Positions 9,119 through 18,263 are shown, counted from the stretch's first letter. The stretch is DNA of 64,000 nt from Streptomyces canus (GCF_030816965.1 NZ_JAUSYQ010000002.1:9972001-10036000), one strand, 5' to 3'. Notes: a model not told the origin generated them from the letters alone. Made by a program: numbers and translations.

Positions 9119-9727
9119 CCGCCACCCTGCGAGCCTGACGATTGTGCTGCGCCCGATCCCATGGCTGGCCGCAGATCTGCTGGCGTTGCCTACGGAGTCG
9201 CGAAGTCCATGCACTCCGCCCCGTCGGTCCTGTGAGTGCTTTCTGCATTCCGCCGGGCATCGTAGGGGCCGGCCACAACAGCCTCCAAGACGGCCTGGCC
9301 ACCTACATGGTCCTCGCCTGGGACGTCGGTCGCTTCGTCGGCCACGGCGGGATCCGGCTGAACTGAGGGGAACGCCAGGGCTGGTCCTACGCCTGCTCGG
9401 GCTGAACCCCCAGGACGTCATCTTCTACAGCGTGCTGCCCGTGCTGCCCGTGCTGCCCGTGCTGCCCGTGCTGCGCCAGCCGATCGCCGGGCCCGTCTCG
9501 GTCTGCCGGCCGCCGGCCGACCCGAGTGCGGTGCGGGCTCCGGTACAAGGGAGGGTGTGCAGCTGACGATCGACTCACAGGCCGACACCGCCGTGTCCTG
9601 GAGGCCATCGGTCAGCCCTGGGGGAGGGGCCAGGACGCATGGTGGCTGCTCTGCGTGGGTCGGTGGGAACTGCGCACACCGCACGGTCGTGTCTCGCCGT
9701 CGATGCGTTCGGTCACTGTGATGCCGT
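9119..9727. other. Decayed region with a tandem repeat
   Basis: No intact gene. Short plus-strand frames (ending 9366 and 9566) have no start signals and no recognised family. The only structure seen is the 9-bp tandem repeat at 9432-9473. Confidence 0.4.
9432..9473. repeat. 9-bp tandem repeat GTGCTGCCC, about 4.7 copies
   Basis: Four exact copies of GTGCTGCCC and a partial fifth lie in direct series without interruption. In one frame they would encode repeats of VLP, in another QHG on the minus strand, but neither frame has a credible gene around it. Replication slippage is the simplest origin. Confidence 0.9.
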
Positions 9728-10105
9728 GTGGTGCAGCCAGCGTTGCAGGGTGGTGTTGATGCTGGAGGGCAGGGCGCTGAGCTGGTCGATGATGATCCGC
9801 CCGCTGCGGCAGACGGCAAGTGGTGCAACCACTCGGTCTGTATCCAGACCTACGACGAGGGCACCTATCTGGGCCGGGTGGAAATCTCGGTGGTCAACAC
9901 CAGCCAACCCCACCGCATCAGCGCCCGCGTGTGGACCACCAACGGCTGGAGCGCCAACACCAAGGTCGAAGACGTCGCCGCGTTCCGGACCTACCGGGAT
10001 CAGGCCTACCCTCAGCGTCACTTCCCCGCGGGCACCCGACTCTGCGCGGAAGGCTTCATCGGCGACAGCAGTGTGGGCCTTCCCTGCGTCACTATTACCA
10101 ACTGA
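9728..10105 (+). pseudogene. Remnant of a small secreted-type domain, uncertain
   Basis: The last 95 codons (from about 9815) look like a real beta-rich extracellular domain: GKWCNHSVCIQTYDEGTYLG, ISARVWTTNGWSANTKV and GTRLCAEGFIGDS carry four cysteines. The first 30 codons (MVQPALQGGVDAGGQG) look unrelated and no signal peptide is present, so the domain seems to have lost its native start. The opposite strand near 9730-9800 reads like another gene fragment (IIIDQLSALPSSINTTLQRW). Function unknown. Confidence 0.4.
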
Positions 10106-10250
10106 CATGGCTCGAACACCTCGCGGAACTGCGGGACGCTGAACCGTGAGCACCGGCGGCTGCGTCGACTGCGGGCCGCCCGACTCCTCGCCCAACGAAC
10201 CGACGGACCTGACCTCGCGCCGTCACTGCAGAAATTGAGACGGCAGTGCT

Positions 10251-10679
10251 GTGTCGTCCAGTCGCTCGCGATCCAGACGAAGATGCGATGATGTGTTCGT
10301 GGTGCCAGATGCCGAGTGGGTTCGGATTCGCAGGGGCCTGCGCTTCGGGCAGATCTTCGAGGGCACTGTCGTGAAGGTTCCTCGACCCGGCGTGATCGGG
10401 ATCTTCGTGGACATCGGCCTGACCGTCGGAGGCTTCGTCGATGCTGCGTTGCTTCCGGATCGGAGTGAGGACTGGCCAGCGGAAGGCACCGTCGGTGAGT
10501 TCGAGATCTGGTGTGCTGACAGCCGCCAGCAGATCCGGCTGAAGCCGGCCGATTCTCGGTATCTGCGTGGCGACTTCGCAGATTACGTTGAACGCTTCCG
10601 TCCCGGTTGGCCGTCCGACGTTGGCCGTCCCGTCCGTGACCCCGGTCCTCAACCTGGCGCGATGCCGGACCGAAGATGA
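10251..10679 (+). CDS. Small S1-like RNA-binding domain protein
   Basis: Up to 142 residues; the start is uncertain between GTG codons at 10251, 10293, 10299 and 10302, and the later ones remove a serine-arginine-rich leader. The core (GQIFEGTVVKVPRPGVIGIF, then VDIGLTVGGFVDAALL) matches the first strands of an S1/OB fold, which binds single-stranded RNA. The protein is far shorter than ribosomal protein S1 or polynucleotide phosphorylase and carries only one domain. Similar standalone S1-like proteins occur in actinomycetes without assigned function. The C-terminal 30 residues look disordered. Confidence 0.6.
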   Translation: MSSSRSRSRRRCDDVFVVPDAEWVRIRRGLRFGQIFEGTVVKVPRPGVIGIFVDIGLTVGGFVDAALLPDRSEDWPAEGTVGEFEIWCADSRQQIRLKPADSRYLRGDFADYVERFRPGWPSDVGRPVRDPGPQPGAMPDRR

Positions 10680-10816
10680 CCTTCTGTCCGTGAGTACGGG
10701 AGTTCCACGCTTCCAAACCACGCGGAACGGCTGCATGGGAAGGTGGTGCTGGGCCCACCCCTGTGGTGGTGCTGGACCGCTGGCGGGCCAAGCGGGCCGT
10801 TCATAGCCTCGTGCTC

Positions 10817-11803
10817 ATGATGGATGACACGAACGAAGAACGAACGGGTACCACCAGGCGGACGGCATTACGTGGGCTGGGACTCGCGGTGGGGGGCATG
10901 GCACTGTCCACCGGGCTCGGAACCTCGCCGGCCGCAGCCGACCCGCGTCGCGGGCTCACCACCTACGTCCTGGTGCACGGTACCCACAGCGCCGGCGCGT
11001 TCTGGATGCCGATCGCGCGGGAGCTGACGCTGCGCGGTCACCGCGTCGTCATGGTGGACCAGCCGCGGCATGGCGCGGAGGCTTTCGTGCCGGAGTCGTA
11101 TCAGCGGCAGGACCTCAAAGCGATGGCGGCCGAGCCTTCCCCGCTGAAGGGCCTCGGGCTGGAGGACTACGAGGCGCGCGTCACGGGCATCGTGCGGCGG
11201 GCGGCACGGAACGGACCGGTGGTGCTGGTCGGGCACAGCCTGGGTGGCGTATCGGTCAGCCGTGTCGGCGATGCCGTACCGCATCTGCTGCACCACATTT
11301 GCTACATGGCGGCCTTCTGTCCCAGCCGCGTCCTGCCCACAGCGGACGCTTGCACGGCGGCACCCGAGAACGCGAACGCCGTCAGCCCGGTCGAGTTGAC
11401 GGTGGGTGATCCGGACCGGCTCGGTGTACTGCGACTGAACTTCCGGACAGGTGACAGCCGTGAGCTGGCCCTCCTGAAGGAGATGATCTGCGCGGACTAC
11501 CCCGACGCCGAATTCCGCCGGCTATTGGCCGGCATGCAGACCGACGAGCCCGTCGCCGCATATGCGGGCCGAGCGGTCGGCCGGGCCGGCAGCTGGGGAC
11601 GCATTCCCCGCACCTACCTGCGTTTCGGCAGGGACCGGACGATCGCCACCGCACTCCAGGACAGGATGATCGCGGAAGCCGACGCGTTCACGCCCGGCAA
11701 CAGCTTCCGCGTGCACGATTTTCCCGTGGCGTCACACGTCGGCCCTCTGGATCCCGTCCCGGTCGCAGAAATCCTGGACACACTCGCAGGGCAGGGGGGA
11801 TAG
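10817..11803 (+). CDS. Tat-exported alpha/beta hydrolase
   Basis: 328 residues from the ATG at 10817. The N-terminus has a twin-arginine motif (TRRTALRGLGLAV) followed by a hydrophobic stretch and AAADP cleavage region near residue 45, so export by Tat is likely. The mature part has the oxyanion region LVHGTHSAGAFW, the nucleophile elbow GHSLGG, an acidic residue around FGRDRTI and a late histidine in VASHVGPL. This is the salicylate-esterase/hydroxynitrile-lyase-like branch of alpha/beta hydrolases, usually esterases. Substrate unknown. It is flanked by non-coding DNA and probably monocistronic. Confidence 0.88.
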   Translation: MMDDTNEERTGTTRRTALRGLGLAVGGMALSTGLGTSPAAADPRRGLTTYVLVHGTHSAGAFWMPIARELTLRGHRVVMVDQPRHGAEAFVPESYQRQDLKAMAAEPSPLKGLGLEDYEARVTGIVRRAARNGPVVLVGHSLGGVSVSRVGDAVPHLLHHICYMAAFCPSRVLPTADACTAAPENANAVSPVELTVGDPDRLGVLRLNFRTGDSRELALLKEMICADYPDAEFRRLLAGMQTDEPVAAYAGRAVGRAGSWGRIPRTYLRFGRDRTIATALQDRMIAEADAFTPGNSFRVHDFPVASHVGPLDPVPVAEILDTLAGQGG

Positions 11804-12331
11804 GGCAACTCGAAGGAGTCGCAGGCCAAGAGTGCCTCTCCCTGGGAGCGCCGGAAGCCGCACCAGGTCGTGGACAAGGCGGCCGGGCGGTGGGTGGGGG
11901 GATCCCTGCCCCCTCCAAGATCTCCCATACGGTGGGGGCGCCGAGCGCGCGAACGCTGCGGTGGGTGGCTGATCGGGCTGGACTCCGATGACCTGAACGC
12001 GGCCGCGGGGTCATGGCTCCATCAACAGGCATATCTTCGCAACTGCCCCGCGTGCGGCGACCTTCCGAAACCTGGCCCGCTGGTTTGGATCCGGCACCGA
12101 ACGATTTCCGGGAAGCGGAGCGGCAACCTGCACCGCCGCCGCCACTACCACACACGTTCTGTGGGCCCTGATCCGTGACCGGCGCCTTTACAAAGTCGTT
12201 CCGCCCCCGTTCAGCGGCTGGGTTCTGGACCTTGGCCACCTTGTTGCGCGTGCGGATGGCCGCGATGCGGCGTGCGGCCAGGTAGATGGAACCCCAGACG
12301 TACTGCGGTTCCTGGCCCTCGCCGTCCAGCC
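11804..12331. other. Decayed DNA, possible transposase fragment
   Basis: At about 11900-12045 on the plus strand two adjacent frames read APSARTLRWVADR and LDSDDLNAAAGSWLHQQ, similar in style to the N-terminal part of ISAs1-type transposases, with a frameshift between them. No complete gene or terminal inverted repeat was found. The assignment is weak. Confidence 0.3.
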
Positions 12332-12632
12332 CAGGTCGGACATGTCGAGTACGAAGCGGTAGCGACGAGGGGAGCAGTTCGATGTCGGAGGTGATGCCGT
12401 GCTCGCCGCAGAAGTCCAGCATGGCGGCGGTCGCGGGACTGCCGCCGCTGCCTGCGGAGCTGAGTTTCTTGCGTCCCACGAGCAGGTCGGTGGTCTCCAC
12501 GGTGACGGGTCCCAGGTATCCGAGGTGATTGAGCGTCCCGACCATGGCGACCAGGCGCAGGTACGGGCCGAGATCGTGCGGGGAGGCGATGGTGTCGATG
12601 ATGACGTCGAACCGGTCGCGGGCGTCAGCCAT
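12332..12632 (-). pseudogene. Zinc-type alcohol dehydrogenase fragment
   Basis: The minus frame from 12632 reads FDVIIDTIASPHDLGPYLRL, LVGRKKLSSAGSGGSPATAA, MLDFCGEHGITSDIELLPS, the cofactor-domain end of CAD/YahK-type NADP-dependent alcohol dehydrogenases. In the intact family a stretch with NEALERLEKGD should follow; it is missing, and the expected YRFVLDM end appears in a different frame at about 12332-12366. The first 200 or more residues with the zinc ligands are absent. The fragment therefore has a 5' truncation plus an internal deletion. Confidence 0.75.
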
Positions 12633-12735
12633 ATGCTCTCAACTGACGCTCGGTCACGGTGACGTAGCCGGTGGCGTTCCGAACTTCCGGAACGCGGCGA
12701 CGGCGACCGGATGGACATCCGTTCAGGACATCCAT

Positions 12736-12831
12736 TCAGAACCCGTCCACGGTCACCGGGTGCACGGGCCGCTCCTCGGGAGAGAAGTCGACCGCCCCCA
12801 TCAAAAATGTTCCGCCCGGGATATGGGCCAT
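12736..12831 (-). pseudogene. Formylglycine-generating enzyme (FGE/SUMF1) N-terminal relic
   Basis: A 31-codon frame starting at ATG 12831 reads MAHIPGGTFLMGAVDFSP, then EERPVHPVTVDGF and a stop. This is the conserved opening of the FGE-sulfatase domain, which oxidises a cysteine in sulfatases to formylglycine or serves related oxidase roles. The remaining 250 or so residues, with the catalytic cysteines, are missing; the next bases lead into the alcohol dehydrogenase fragment. It is a broken gene left by a deletion. Confidence 0.75.
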
Positions 12832-13005
12832 CCCACGGGGTCGAGGACGTCGTACCGGGCTGTGCCGCGATGCTCATGGCCCTCACCGTGTCCCAGCTCT
12901 TGCGGCTGAACGGAGGCGCAGTAGTCCGGGCAACGCGAGGCATCGGTAACGGCCGAGAGGAGTGGTGGCCGGCCTTGCAGCAGCGAAACGGGGCAGCAGC
13001 ACTGC

Positions 13006-13398
13006 ATGAACCCGCAACCGCGTTTCACGCTGGCCGCGACCACTCTTGATGCACCAGACGCCCACGAGTTGGCGCAGTTCTATCAGGGCCTCCTCGGATG
13101 GCCGATGCGGAAGGTGGAACCCGGCTGGGCAGAGATCGCTCCGCCCGATGGCAGTCCCGGGCTGTCGTTCCAGACAGAGCCACTCTTCGCCCGCCCGCGG
13201 TGGCCTTCCACACGGTCCGAGCAGCAGATGATGATGCATCTGGACATCGAGGTGAACGATCTGTCATCAGCCGTCGAGCATGCTCTCGCCCTGGGGGCGA
13301 CGGTGGCAGACTTCCAGCCTCAGGATGATGTACGCGTCCTGTTCGACCCGGCGGGACACCCGTTCTGCTTCTTTGTACGCACCGGCCCGAGCGCGTGA
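13006..13398 (+). CDS. VOC superfamily (glyoxalase-like) protein
   Basis: 130 residues, ATG at 13006. Two beta-alpha-beta-beta-beta modules are visible: LAATTLDAPDAHELAQFYQG in the first half and MHLDIEVNDLSSAVEHALAL in the second, ending GHPFCFF. The family includes glyoxalase I, dioxygenases and antibiotic-binding proteins. The second-half acidic metal ligand is not obvious, so a binding or resistance role is as likely as catalysis. An IS5-like fragment follows directly. Confidence 0.85.
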   Translation: MNPQPRFTLAATTLDAPDAHELAQFYQGLLGWPMRKVEPGWAEIAPPDGSPGLSFQTEPLFARPRWPSTRSEQQMMMHLDIEVNDLSSAVEHALALGATVADFQPQDDVRVLFDPAGHPFCFFVRTGPSA

Positions 13399-13412
13399 CA
13401 GGCTCTGTCACG

Positions 13413-13485
13413 CGGTGAGCCGCGGTGGCCGATGAGGGCTGCGGCGACGCCGACGAAGGCAAGGAAGTGCTTGGCCTGGCGTTCC
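13413..13485 (-). mobile_element. IS5-family transposase 3' fragment
   Basis: On the minus strand the frame LERQAKHFLAFVGVAAALIG matches the conserved C-terminal end of IS5-type DDE transposases (usual form YERKAEHFLAFLGLAA). Only about 25 codons remain. No second end was found, so this is a scar, not an element. Confidence 0.6.
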
Positions 13486-13587
13486 AGCGGCGGACGGCCC
13501 ACGGCCCCGGCTTTCCAGGCCATGCGCGCCAGGGAGTCCGTCGGGCAGCCAGTGCCGCCATGCGGCGTGGCCTGCTTGACCAGCTCC

Positions 13588-14001
13588 TCAGGAGAAGTCT
13601 GCTGCGGTGATGCCGTCGGGATGTCCGAACGGCCACTCCACCAGCTCGATCCGGTAACCGTCGGGGTCGGTGAGCCACGACGTCTTCGGGCCGTGAGGGC
13701 CGCCCGGATACTGGACAGGCTCCGGCTCCAGTCCGGCTTCAGTCAGCGTCTTCAGGGTGACCGTCAGCGTCTCCACCTGGATCGCGAGGTGGTCGACTCC
13801 GCTACCCACGTCGACGCGTCCGTCGGCGGGACGGTGGACCAGTTCTAGCGAGGCTGTCGGTTCGCCGGGGAACTTGAGGATCACGAGGCGACTCCCGTCG
13901 CCGACCTCGACCCTGCCCAGCTCGACGTAGCCCAAGGCGGTGTAGAAAGCCAGCGAGCGATCCAGATCGGTGACGCGGTAGGCGACGAAGAGCGTCTTCA
14001 T
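13588..14001 (-). CDS. VOC/lactoylglutathione-lyase-like protein
   Basis: 137 residues. The protein opens MKTLFVAYRVTDLDRSLAFY and contains HLAIQVETL and a late DPDGYRIELVEW, the typical glyoxalase I arrangement. Candidate metal ligands are the histidine of VDHLAI and the glutamate of IELVEW. Its ATG overlaps the stop of the upstream DHFR-like gene (ATGA, 13998-14001), so the two are translationally coupled. A role in removing a reactive carbonyl or toxic metabolite is inference. Confidence 0.88.
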   Translation of the reverse strand: MKTLFVAYRVTDLDRSLAFYTALGYVELGRVEVGDGSRLVILKFPGEPTASLELVHRPADGRVDVGSGVDHLAIQVETLTVTLKTLTEAGLEPEPVQYPGGPHGPKTSWLTDPDGYRIELVEWPFGHPDGITAADFS

Positions 14002-14594
14002 GCGGCCTCCCCGGGTCGGCGCACCCGGTAACGGAGGTGCGTGACGTCACGATCCTCGAGCCGTCGGACGAGGTCGAGTTCGATGTGATCACTACCGAGG
14101 TGGTCGAAGAGTCGTCGGCCGTCCCCGAGGAGGACCTGAACCAGGTGGATCTCCATCTCGTCCATCTGCCCGGCTCGGAGGAGAGCTTGGGCCGCGCCCG
14201 CCCCATGGACCATGACCGGCCGGTCCCCTGCGGCGGCGCGAGCCTGACGGGCGCAGTCCTCGACGTCGGTGACGAATCGCGCGTGGCCGGGTGGCACGTC
14301 CCCGTCGTCCACATGGTGGGTGAGGACGAGGATCGGTACGCCGTCGTGGTGGTCACCCTGCCAGCGCCCGGCGAGTTCGAAGGTCCGTCGGCCGGAGATC
14401 AGCGCGCCGGTAGCCAGCGCTTCGCGGTAGACCTGTCCGCTGGGACCGCCGGATTCCCGGTCGTCGAGCCAGTTGAAAAGCCGTCCGCCGTCGCGTCCGA
14501 GCTCCTGCCCTGGCCGATCGTCGGGGCCGGCGATATAGCCGTCGAGCGACATCGACATGTACAGCCGAATCGGATTGTGCATCCTGGTCTCCAT
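13998..14594 (-). CDS. Dihydrofolate reductase/RibD C-terminal family protein
   Basis: 198 residues from ATG 14594; a second ATG at 14582 (MHNPIRLYMSMSLDGYIAGP) has an equally good GGAG spacing and is a serious alternative. The sequence shows the RibD-C/DHFR-like fold: SLDGYIAGPDD, ISGRRTFE, and VMVHGAGAAQALLRAG. These NADPH-binding reductases are widespread in Streptomyces and mostly uncharacterised. It is cotranscribed with the VOC protein. The residues that bind folate in true DHFR are not evident. Confidence 0.88.
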   Translation of the reverse strand: METRMHNPIRLYMSMSLDGYIAGPDDRPGQELGRDGGRLFNWLDDRESGGPSGQVYREALATGALISGRRTFELAGRWQGDHHDGVPILVLTHHVDDGDVPPGHARFVTDVEDCARQARAAAGDRPVMVHGAGAAQALLRAGQMDEMEIHLVQVLLGDGRRLFDHLGSDHIELDLVRRLEDRDVTHLRYRVRRPGEAA

Positions 14595-14849
14595 CTCTCC
14601 TCCATGGCACCAGGAGCCACCGCTTCCTGGTCTGCCGACGGGACGGGCATGTCACAAGGGAGACCTCAGGCAACCGGCAAAGTCATCGGCTTCACGCGCC
14701 GGCCCTGATGCCCAGGGGTCGGCGCGCGGAGTTGCAGTCAACATCTGTGGAGGAAACGAGGTCGTTGAAGCTGGGTGGCTCCCGGGGCGTTCGACGGGGT
14801 GGCCGCGCTCGAAGCATGCTCCGGCACGGACGGGAGCGACGAGGTGGGG

Positions 14850-15130
14850 TGCGCATCAAACGGTTCGAGCAGACCTCCCACCTCTACTCGCAGTGCGGCG
14901 TCAAGGACGGCCCCAAGCCCCGGCACCTGCGTGTGTGGGAGCGAGGGACGTGCGGGGTCGTCCTGGACCGGGCTATCAACGCGGCGGTCAACGTCGCCAG
15001 GGCCTCCGGACTGGCGGGGTCAGCTCGTGGCTGCAGGTAAGACCCGTGTTCGTACCGGCCTGGCGCGGTGAAGCAGCAACCCACCGAGACGGTCCGCCGA
15101 CCGTGGTCGGAATCCCCGGGCCTTGGCCTG
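14850..15130 (+). mobile_element. IS200/IS605 TnpB C-terminal remnant
   Basis: The plus frame reads FEQTSHLYSQCGVKDGPKPR, then CGVVLDRAINAAVNVARASG, matching the TnpB zinc ribbon and the DxNAAxN motif of the RuvC end. One zinc cysteine seems replaced (YSQC rather than CSxC) and a stop follows at 15040, after which a tail (KQQPTETVRR) in the same frame resembles the TnpB end. The N-terminal 300 residues and any TnpA gene are missing, so this is an inactive right-end remnant. Confidence 0.75.
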
Positions 15131-15220
15131 CGGAGCGGACGTCAAGTCTTCGGCGCCGGAGTCGGCTGGGGTCGCATCTCCGATGGCCGTCCCCCGAAAT
15201 TCCTGCTCCGGCGCCGTGCG

Positions 15221-16585
15221 TCAGTAGCCGGTGCCGCGCTTGACCTGGGCCCGCTCGATCCCGTGGGCCGCACCCTTGTCGTCCAACGTGCGACACGCGT
15301 CGGCGATGTCCTGGCTCAGCCGCTCGACCTGCTCGCGGCTCAGGGTCTCCTTGACGAGGGCGCGCAGGATCTTCACCCGCTCCGCGTTGGGCGGGAGCGT
15401 GTATGCCGGCACCATCCAGCCTCGCTCGGCCGAGAGCTGCCAGGCGATGTCGGACTCGTCGTAGGCGTGTTCGCCGACGAGACGGAAAGCGACCAGCGGC
15501 AGTTGCTCGAGGTCGCTCCCGATCACTTCGAAGCGGCCGCCGCTGCGCAGGTTGTCGGCCAATGCGCGGGCGTTCTGCTGCATGATCTTCATGATGTAGG
15601 TGTAGCCCTGACGACCGAGCCGCACGAAGTTGTAGTACTGCGCGAGCACCATCGACGCACCGGTGGAGAAGTTCAGCGTGAACGTCGCGTCGGTCTTGCC
15701 CAGGTAGTTCTCGTAGAACACGAGGTCCTTGGCCAGGTCGGACTCCTCGCGGAAGACCAGCCATCCGATGCCGGGGTAGACGAGGCCGTACTTGTGTCCC
15801 GAGACGTTGATCGAACGGACCTGCTCGAGCCGGAAGTCCCATTTTGAGTCCGGGTAGAGGAAGGGCCACACGAATGCGCCGCTGGCGCCGTCGACGTGGA
15901 TCGGGATGTCGAGGTCCCGCTTTTCGCGGACGTCCCGCAAAAGCTTGTCGATCCCGACGACATCGTCCTTGTGGCCGGTGAAGGTGGTACCGAGGACGGC
16001 GACGACGCCGATCGTGTTCTCGTCGAGGTGGGGCTCCACGTCCTCGGGGCCGATCGTGTACTTGCCCTCCGCAAGCGGCACGATTCGCGGCTCGACGTCG
16101 AAGTAGCGGCAGAACTTCTCCCACACGACGTGGACGTCTCCGCCAAAGACCAGGTTGGGGCGGTCGACCGACAGGTTTGCCGCCTGGCGGCGCTCGCGCC
16201 ACTTCCACTTCAGCGAGAGTGCGCCCAGCATGATCGCTTCGGACGAGCCCTGGGTCCGGCAGCCGGTCGTCCTGCCCGGCGCGTGGAAGAGGTCGGCGAG
16301 CATGCGCACGCAGCGCTGCTCGATCTCGGCGGAAATGGGGTACTCCGCATGGTCGATGAAATTGCGGTGGAGGTTCTCGGCGATCAGCCGTTGGGCCTCC
16401 GGCTCCATCCAAGTGGTGACGAATGTGGCGAGGTTGTGCTGTGGATCGCCCTCTATGGCGAGATCTACATCAACGAGCCTCATGGCGTCCGTCGCAGACA
16501 TGCCTTCCTCGGGGAAGGTCTGCGAGGGAGCGGGCGCGGTCAGGAATCGGTTACCGAAAAGAAGTGCATCATCGCGCTTGGTCAT
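15221..16585 (-). CDS. gadB: Glutamate decarboxylase
   Basis: 454 residues from ATG 16585; an in-frame upstream start at 16675 only adds low-quality sequence. This is a group II PLP-dependent decarboxylase converting glutamate to GABA and CO2 while consuming a proton. Visible signatures: TGCRTQGSSEAIMLG (PLP phosphate region), HVDGASGAFVWPF (Asp that contacts the pyridine), and INVSGHKYGLVYPG with the PLP lysine in GHK. The length matches bacterial GadB. No GABA antiporter is adjacent. In actinomycetes the enzyme feeds the GABA shunt or acid tolerance. Confidence 0.96.
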   Translation of the reverse strand: MTKRDDALLFGNRFLTAPAPSQTFPEEGMSATDAMRLVDVDLAIEGDPQHNLATFVTTWMEPEAQRLIAENLHRNFIDHAEYPISAEIEQRCVRMLADLFHAPGRTTGCRTQGSSEAIMLGALSLKWKWRERRQAANLSVDRPNLVFGGDVHVVWEKFCRYFDVEPRIVPLAEGKYTIGPEDVEPHLDENTIGVVAVLGTTFTGHKDDVVGIDKLLRDVREKRDLDIPIHVDGASGAFVWPFLYPDSKWDFRLEQVRSINVSGHKYGLVYPGIGWLVFREESDLAKDLVFYENYLGKTDATFTLNFSTGASMVLAQYYNFVRLGRQGYTYIMKIMQQNARALADNLRSGGRFEVIGSDLEQLPLVAFRLVGEHAYDESDIAWQLSAERGWMVPAYTLPPNAERVKILRALVKETLSREQVERLSQDIADACRTLDDKGAAHGIERAQVKRGTGY

Positions 16586-16998
16586 GCAGCGATTCAAACA
16601 GCGCAGGTGCGTTCCCCCGACGAGGGACACACCGAGACGGCACCGCGCGTCGGCCACGAACGGAACCCCTCGCACCAGGAGTCACTTCGGCGCATCGAAC
16701 ACGTCCTTGCGCCGCGCGCTGCCCCGTTGAGGGATCATCAATCGGTCCGAGTGCGGAGGCTCCGCGCCAGGGTGGGGACCATCACGCCTTGCCGTGCGAC
16801 GGACGGGGTTGCGCAGGGCGCGGGCACCGGTGTCGCGGAGCCAGCAGCCTGCGTCGCTTCCGAGGACCGTCCCGCAGTCGCCATCGCGCAGCTACAGCTG
16901 CACCCGCCCGCGGGTGACGACGCCGAACGCGTCGCACCACTCCGCCGCGACCACTGCGACAGGCGCGCCACCGCGCAGCGTGAGCGGCCACACCGGGA
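16586..16998. other. Intergenic, short orphan frame
   Basis: Nothing recognised apart from a 34-codon minus frame just below the sigma factor stop (WPLTLRGGAPVAVVAAEWCD) that looks protein-like but has no known family. The promoter of gadB must lie near 16590-16700. Confidence 0.4.
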
Positions 16999-17997
16999 CT
17001 ACTCCGTGCCGTCCGCCGGCAGGCGCTCCGGCAGCCCGAGCCGCAGGAACTGGTCGTCGTGGAAGATGACGATCTCGGTGATCGCCCCGTCGGCGATGCG
17101 CAGGACATCGATCGTCAGCGGCAGGTACGCGCCCTCCCGCTCCCGCCAGAGGTAGAAGGCGAGGGCGGGCTGCCGGTTCACCGATGTGAGGACGCAGCGC
17201 AGGCGTCCCAGGTCCACGAATCCGTCCTCGACCCAGTTGTTCACCACCGTGTCGCGACCGACGTACAGGCCCGGGGTGGGCGGCATCGAGCAGCGGACGT
17301 CGTCCCGCAGCATGGCAGTGAGAGCGTCGACGTCCTTGGCGATGCTCGCGTCGGTGAAGCGGCGCACCAGCTCGCGCGTCCCCGGGTCCTCCTCGCCGCT
17401 GGTCCAGTCCTGTCGCTCGGTGGGCAGGTGCTCCCGCATGCCGGCGCGGGCCCGCTGCAGCGCGCTGTTCACGGAGTTGACGGAGTCCCCGAGGAACTCC
17501 CCGACGTCCTTGGCCGACCAGCCGAGCAGGTCCCGCAGGATCAGCACGGCCCGTGGCCGCGGCGCGAGGTGCTGCACCGCGACCAGGTACGCCAGCTCGA
17601 TCGTCTCCCGAGCGATGGCGACGGTCTCCGGTTCGTCCGCGCCACCCGTGGGCAGCTCGTCGAGCAGCCGGTCCGGGTAGGGCTGCAGCCACAGCACCTC
17701 GCCGCCGGTCGCAGGCTCCGGGCGGCACTTGGCGAGCAGGTCCAGGCAGGCGTTGGTGGCGATCCGGTACAGCCAGGCACGGAACGTCGACCGCCCCTCA
17801 AAGGTCTCCCGCCGTCGCCAGGCACGGAGGAACGTTTCCTGGACGGTGTCCTCGGCGTCCTCGAACGACCCGAGCATCCGGTAGCAGTGCACGTGCAGCT
17901 CCCGCCGGTGCCGCTCGACCAGCCCGGAGAACGCCGACGCGTCGACCTCACCCAGCCCGCTCACGCCCAGCTCCTCCAGTCGCGCGTCCGCACTCAT
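16999..17997 (-). CDS. ECF sigma factor with C-terminal SnoaL-like domain
   Basis: 332 residues, ATG 17997 with GGAGGG seven bases upstream. Sigma region 2 is clear (CYRMLGSFEDAEDTVQETFL, RAWLYRIATNACLD) and region 4 follows (AVLILRDLLGWSAKDVGEFL). After residue 195 an NTF2/SnoaL-like domain begins (ELVRRFTDASIAKDVDALTA, MLRDDVRCSMPPTPGLYVG). This is the SigX5/TIGR02960-like arrangement in which the C-terminal domain replaces a separate anti-sigma factor. No anti-sigma gene is adjacent. The regulon is unknown. Confidence 0.92.
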   Translation of the reverse strand: MSADARLEELGVSGLGEVDASAFSGLVERHRRELHVHCYRMLGSFEDAEDTVQETFLRAWRRRETFEGRSTFRAWLYRIATNACLDLLAKCRPEPATGGEVLWLQPYPDRLLDELPTGGADEPETVAIARETIELAYLVAVQHLAPRPRAVLILRDLLGWSAKDVGEFLGDSVNSVNSALQRARAGMREHLPTERQDWTSGEEDPGTRELVRRFTDASIAKDVDALTAMLRDDVRCSMPPTPGLYVGRDTVVNNWVEDGFVDLGRLRCVLTSVNRQPALAFYLWREREGAYLPLTIDVLRIADGAITEIVIFHDDQFLRLGLPERLPADGTE

Positions 17998-18263
17998 CGC
18001 GTCGCCCTCCGCCTTGTCGTGTCCCGTCGTAGGTGTGACGGGTACGGGTGCGAAAACTCATCACTGGCGAGGACGGCCTGCACCATTGCGGACGTCCGGG
18101 AGGGATTGTGGCAGCTGTGTTCACGGCCTTCCGCCGACGCGACAGCTTCGGCCGGTAGCAGAACTCAGGCGCTGGTCCACCTCGTACGGTCGCGTGCAAC
18201 AGGGTGACTGTTGATCTGGCTCCCCTCAGCAGTCCTCTTGGATCGATCACCTAGGGTGGCGCG

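Noticed and set aside
9387..9608. Minus frame with repeated QHG
   Set aside because: It arises from reading through the 9-bp repeat; no start signal, family or gene context supports it.
14557..15243. 228-residue plus frame across the TnpB remnant
   Set aside because: It mixes promoter and TnpB DNA in a wrong frame; only the zinc-ribbon part in the neighbouring frame is meaningful.
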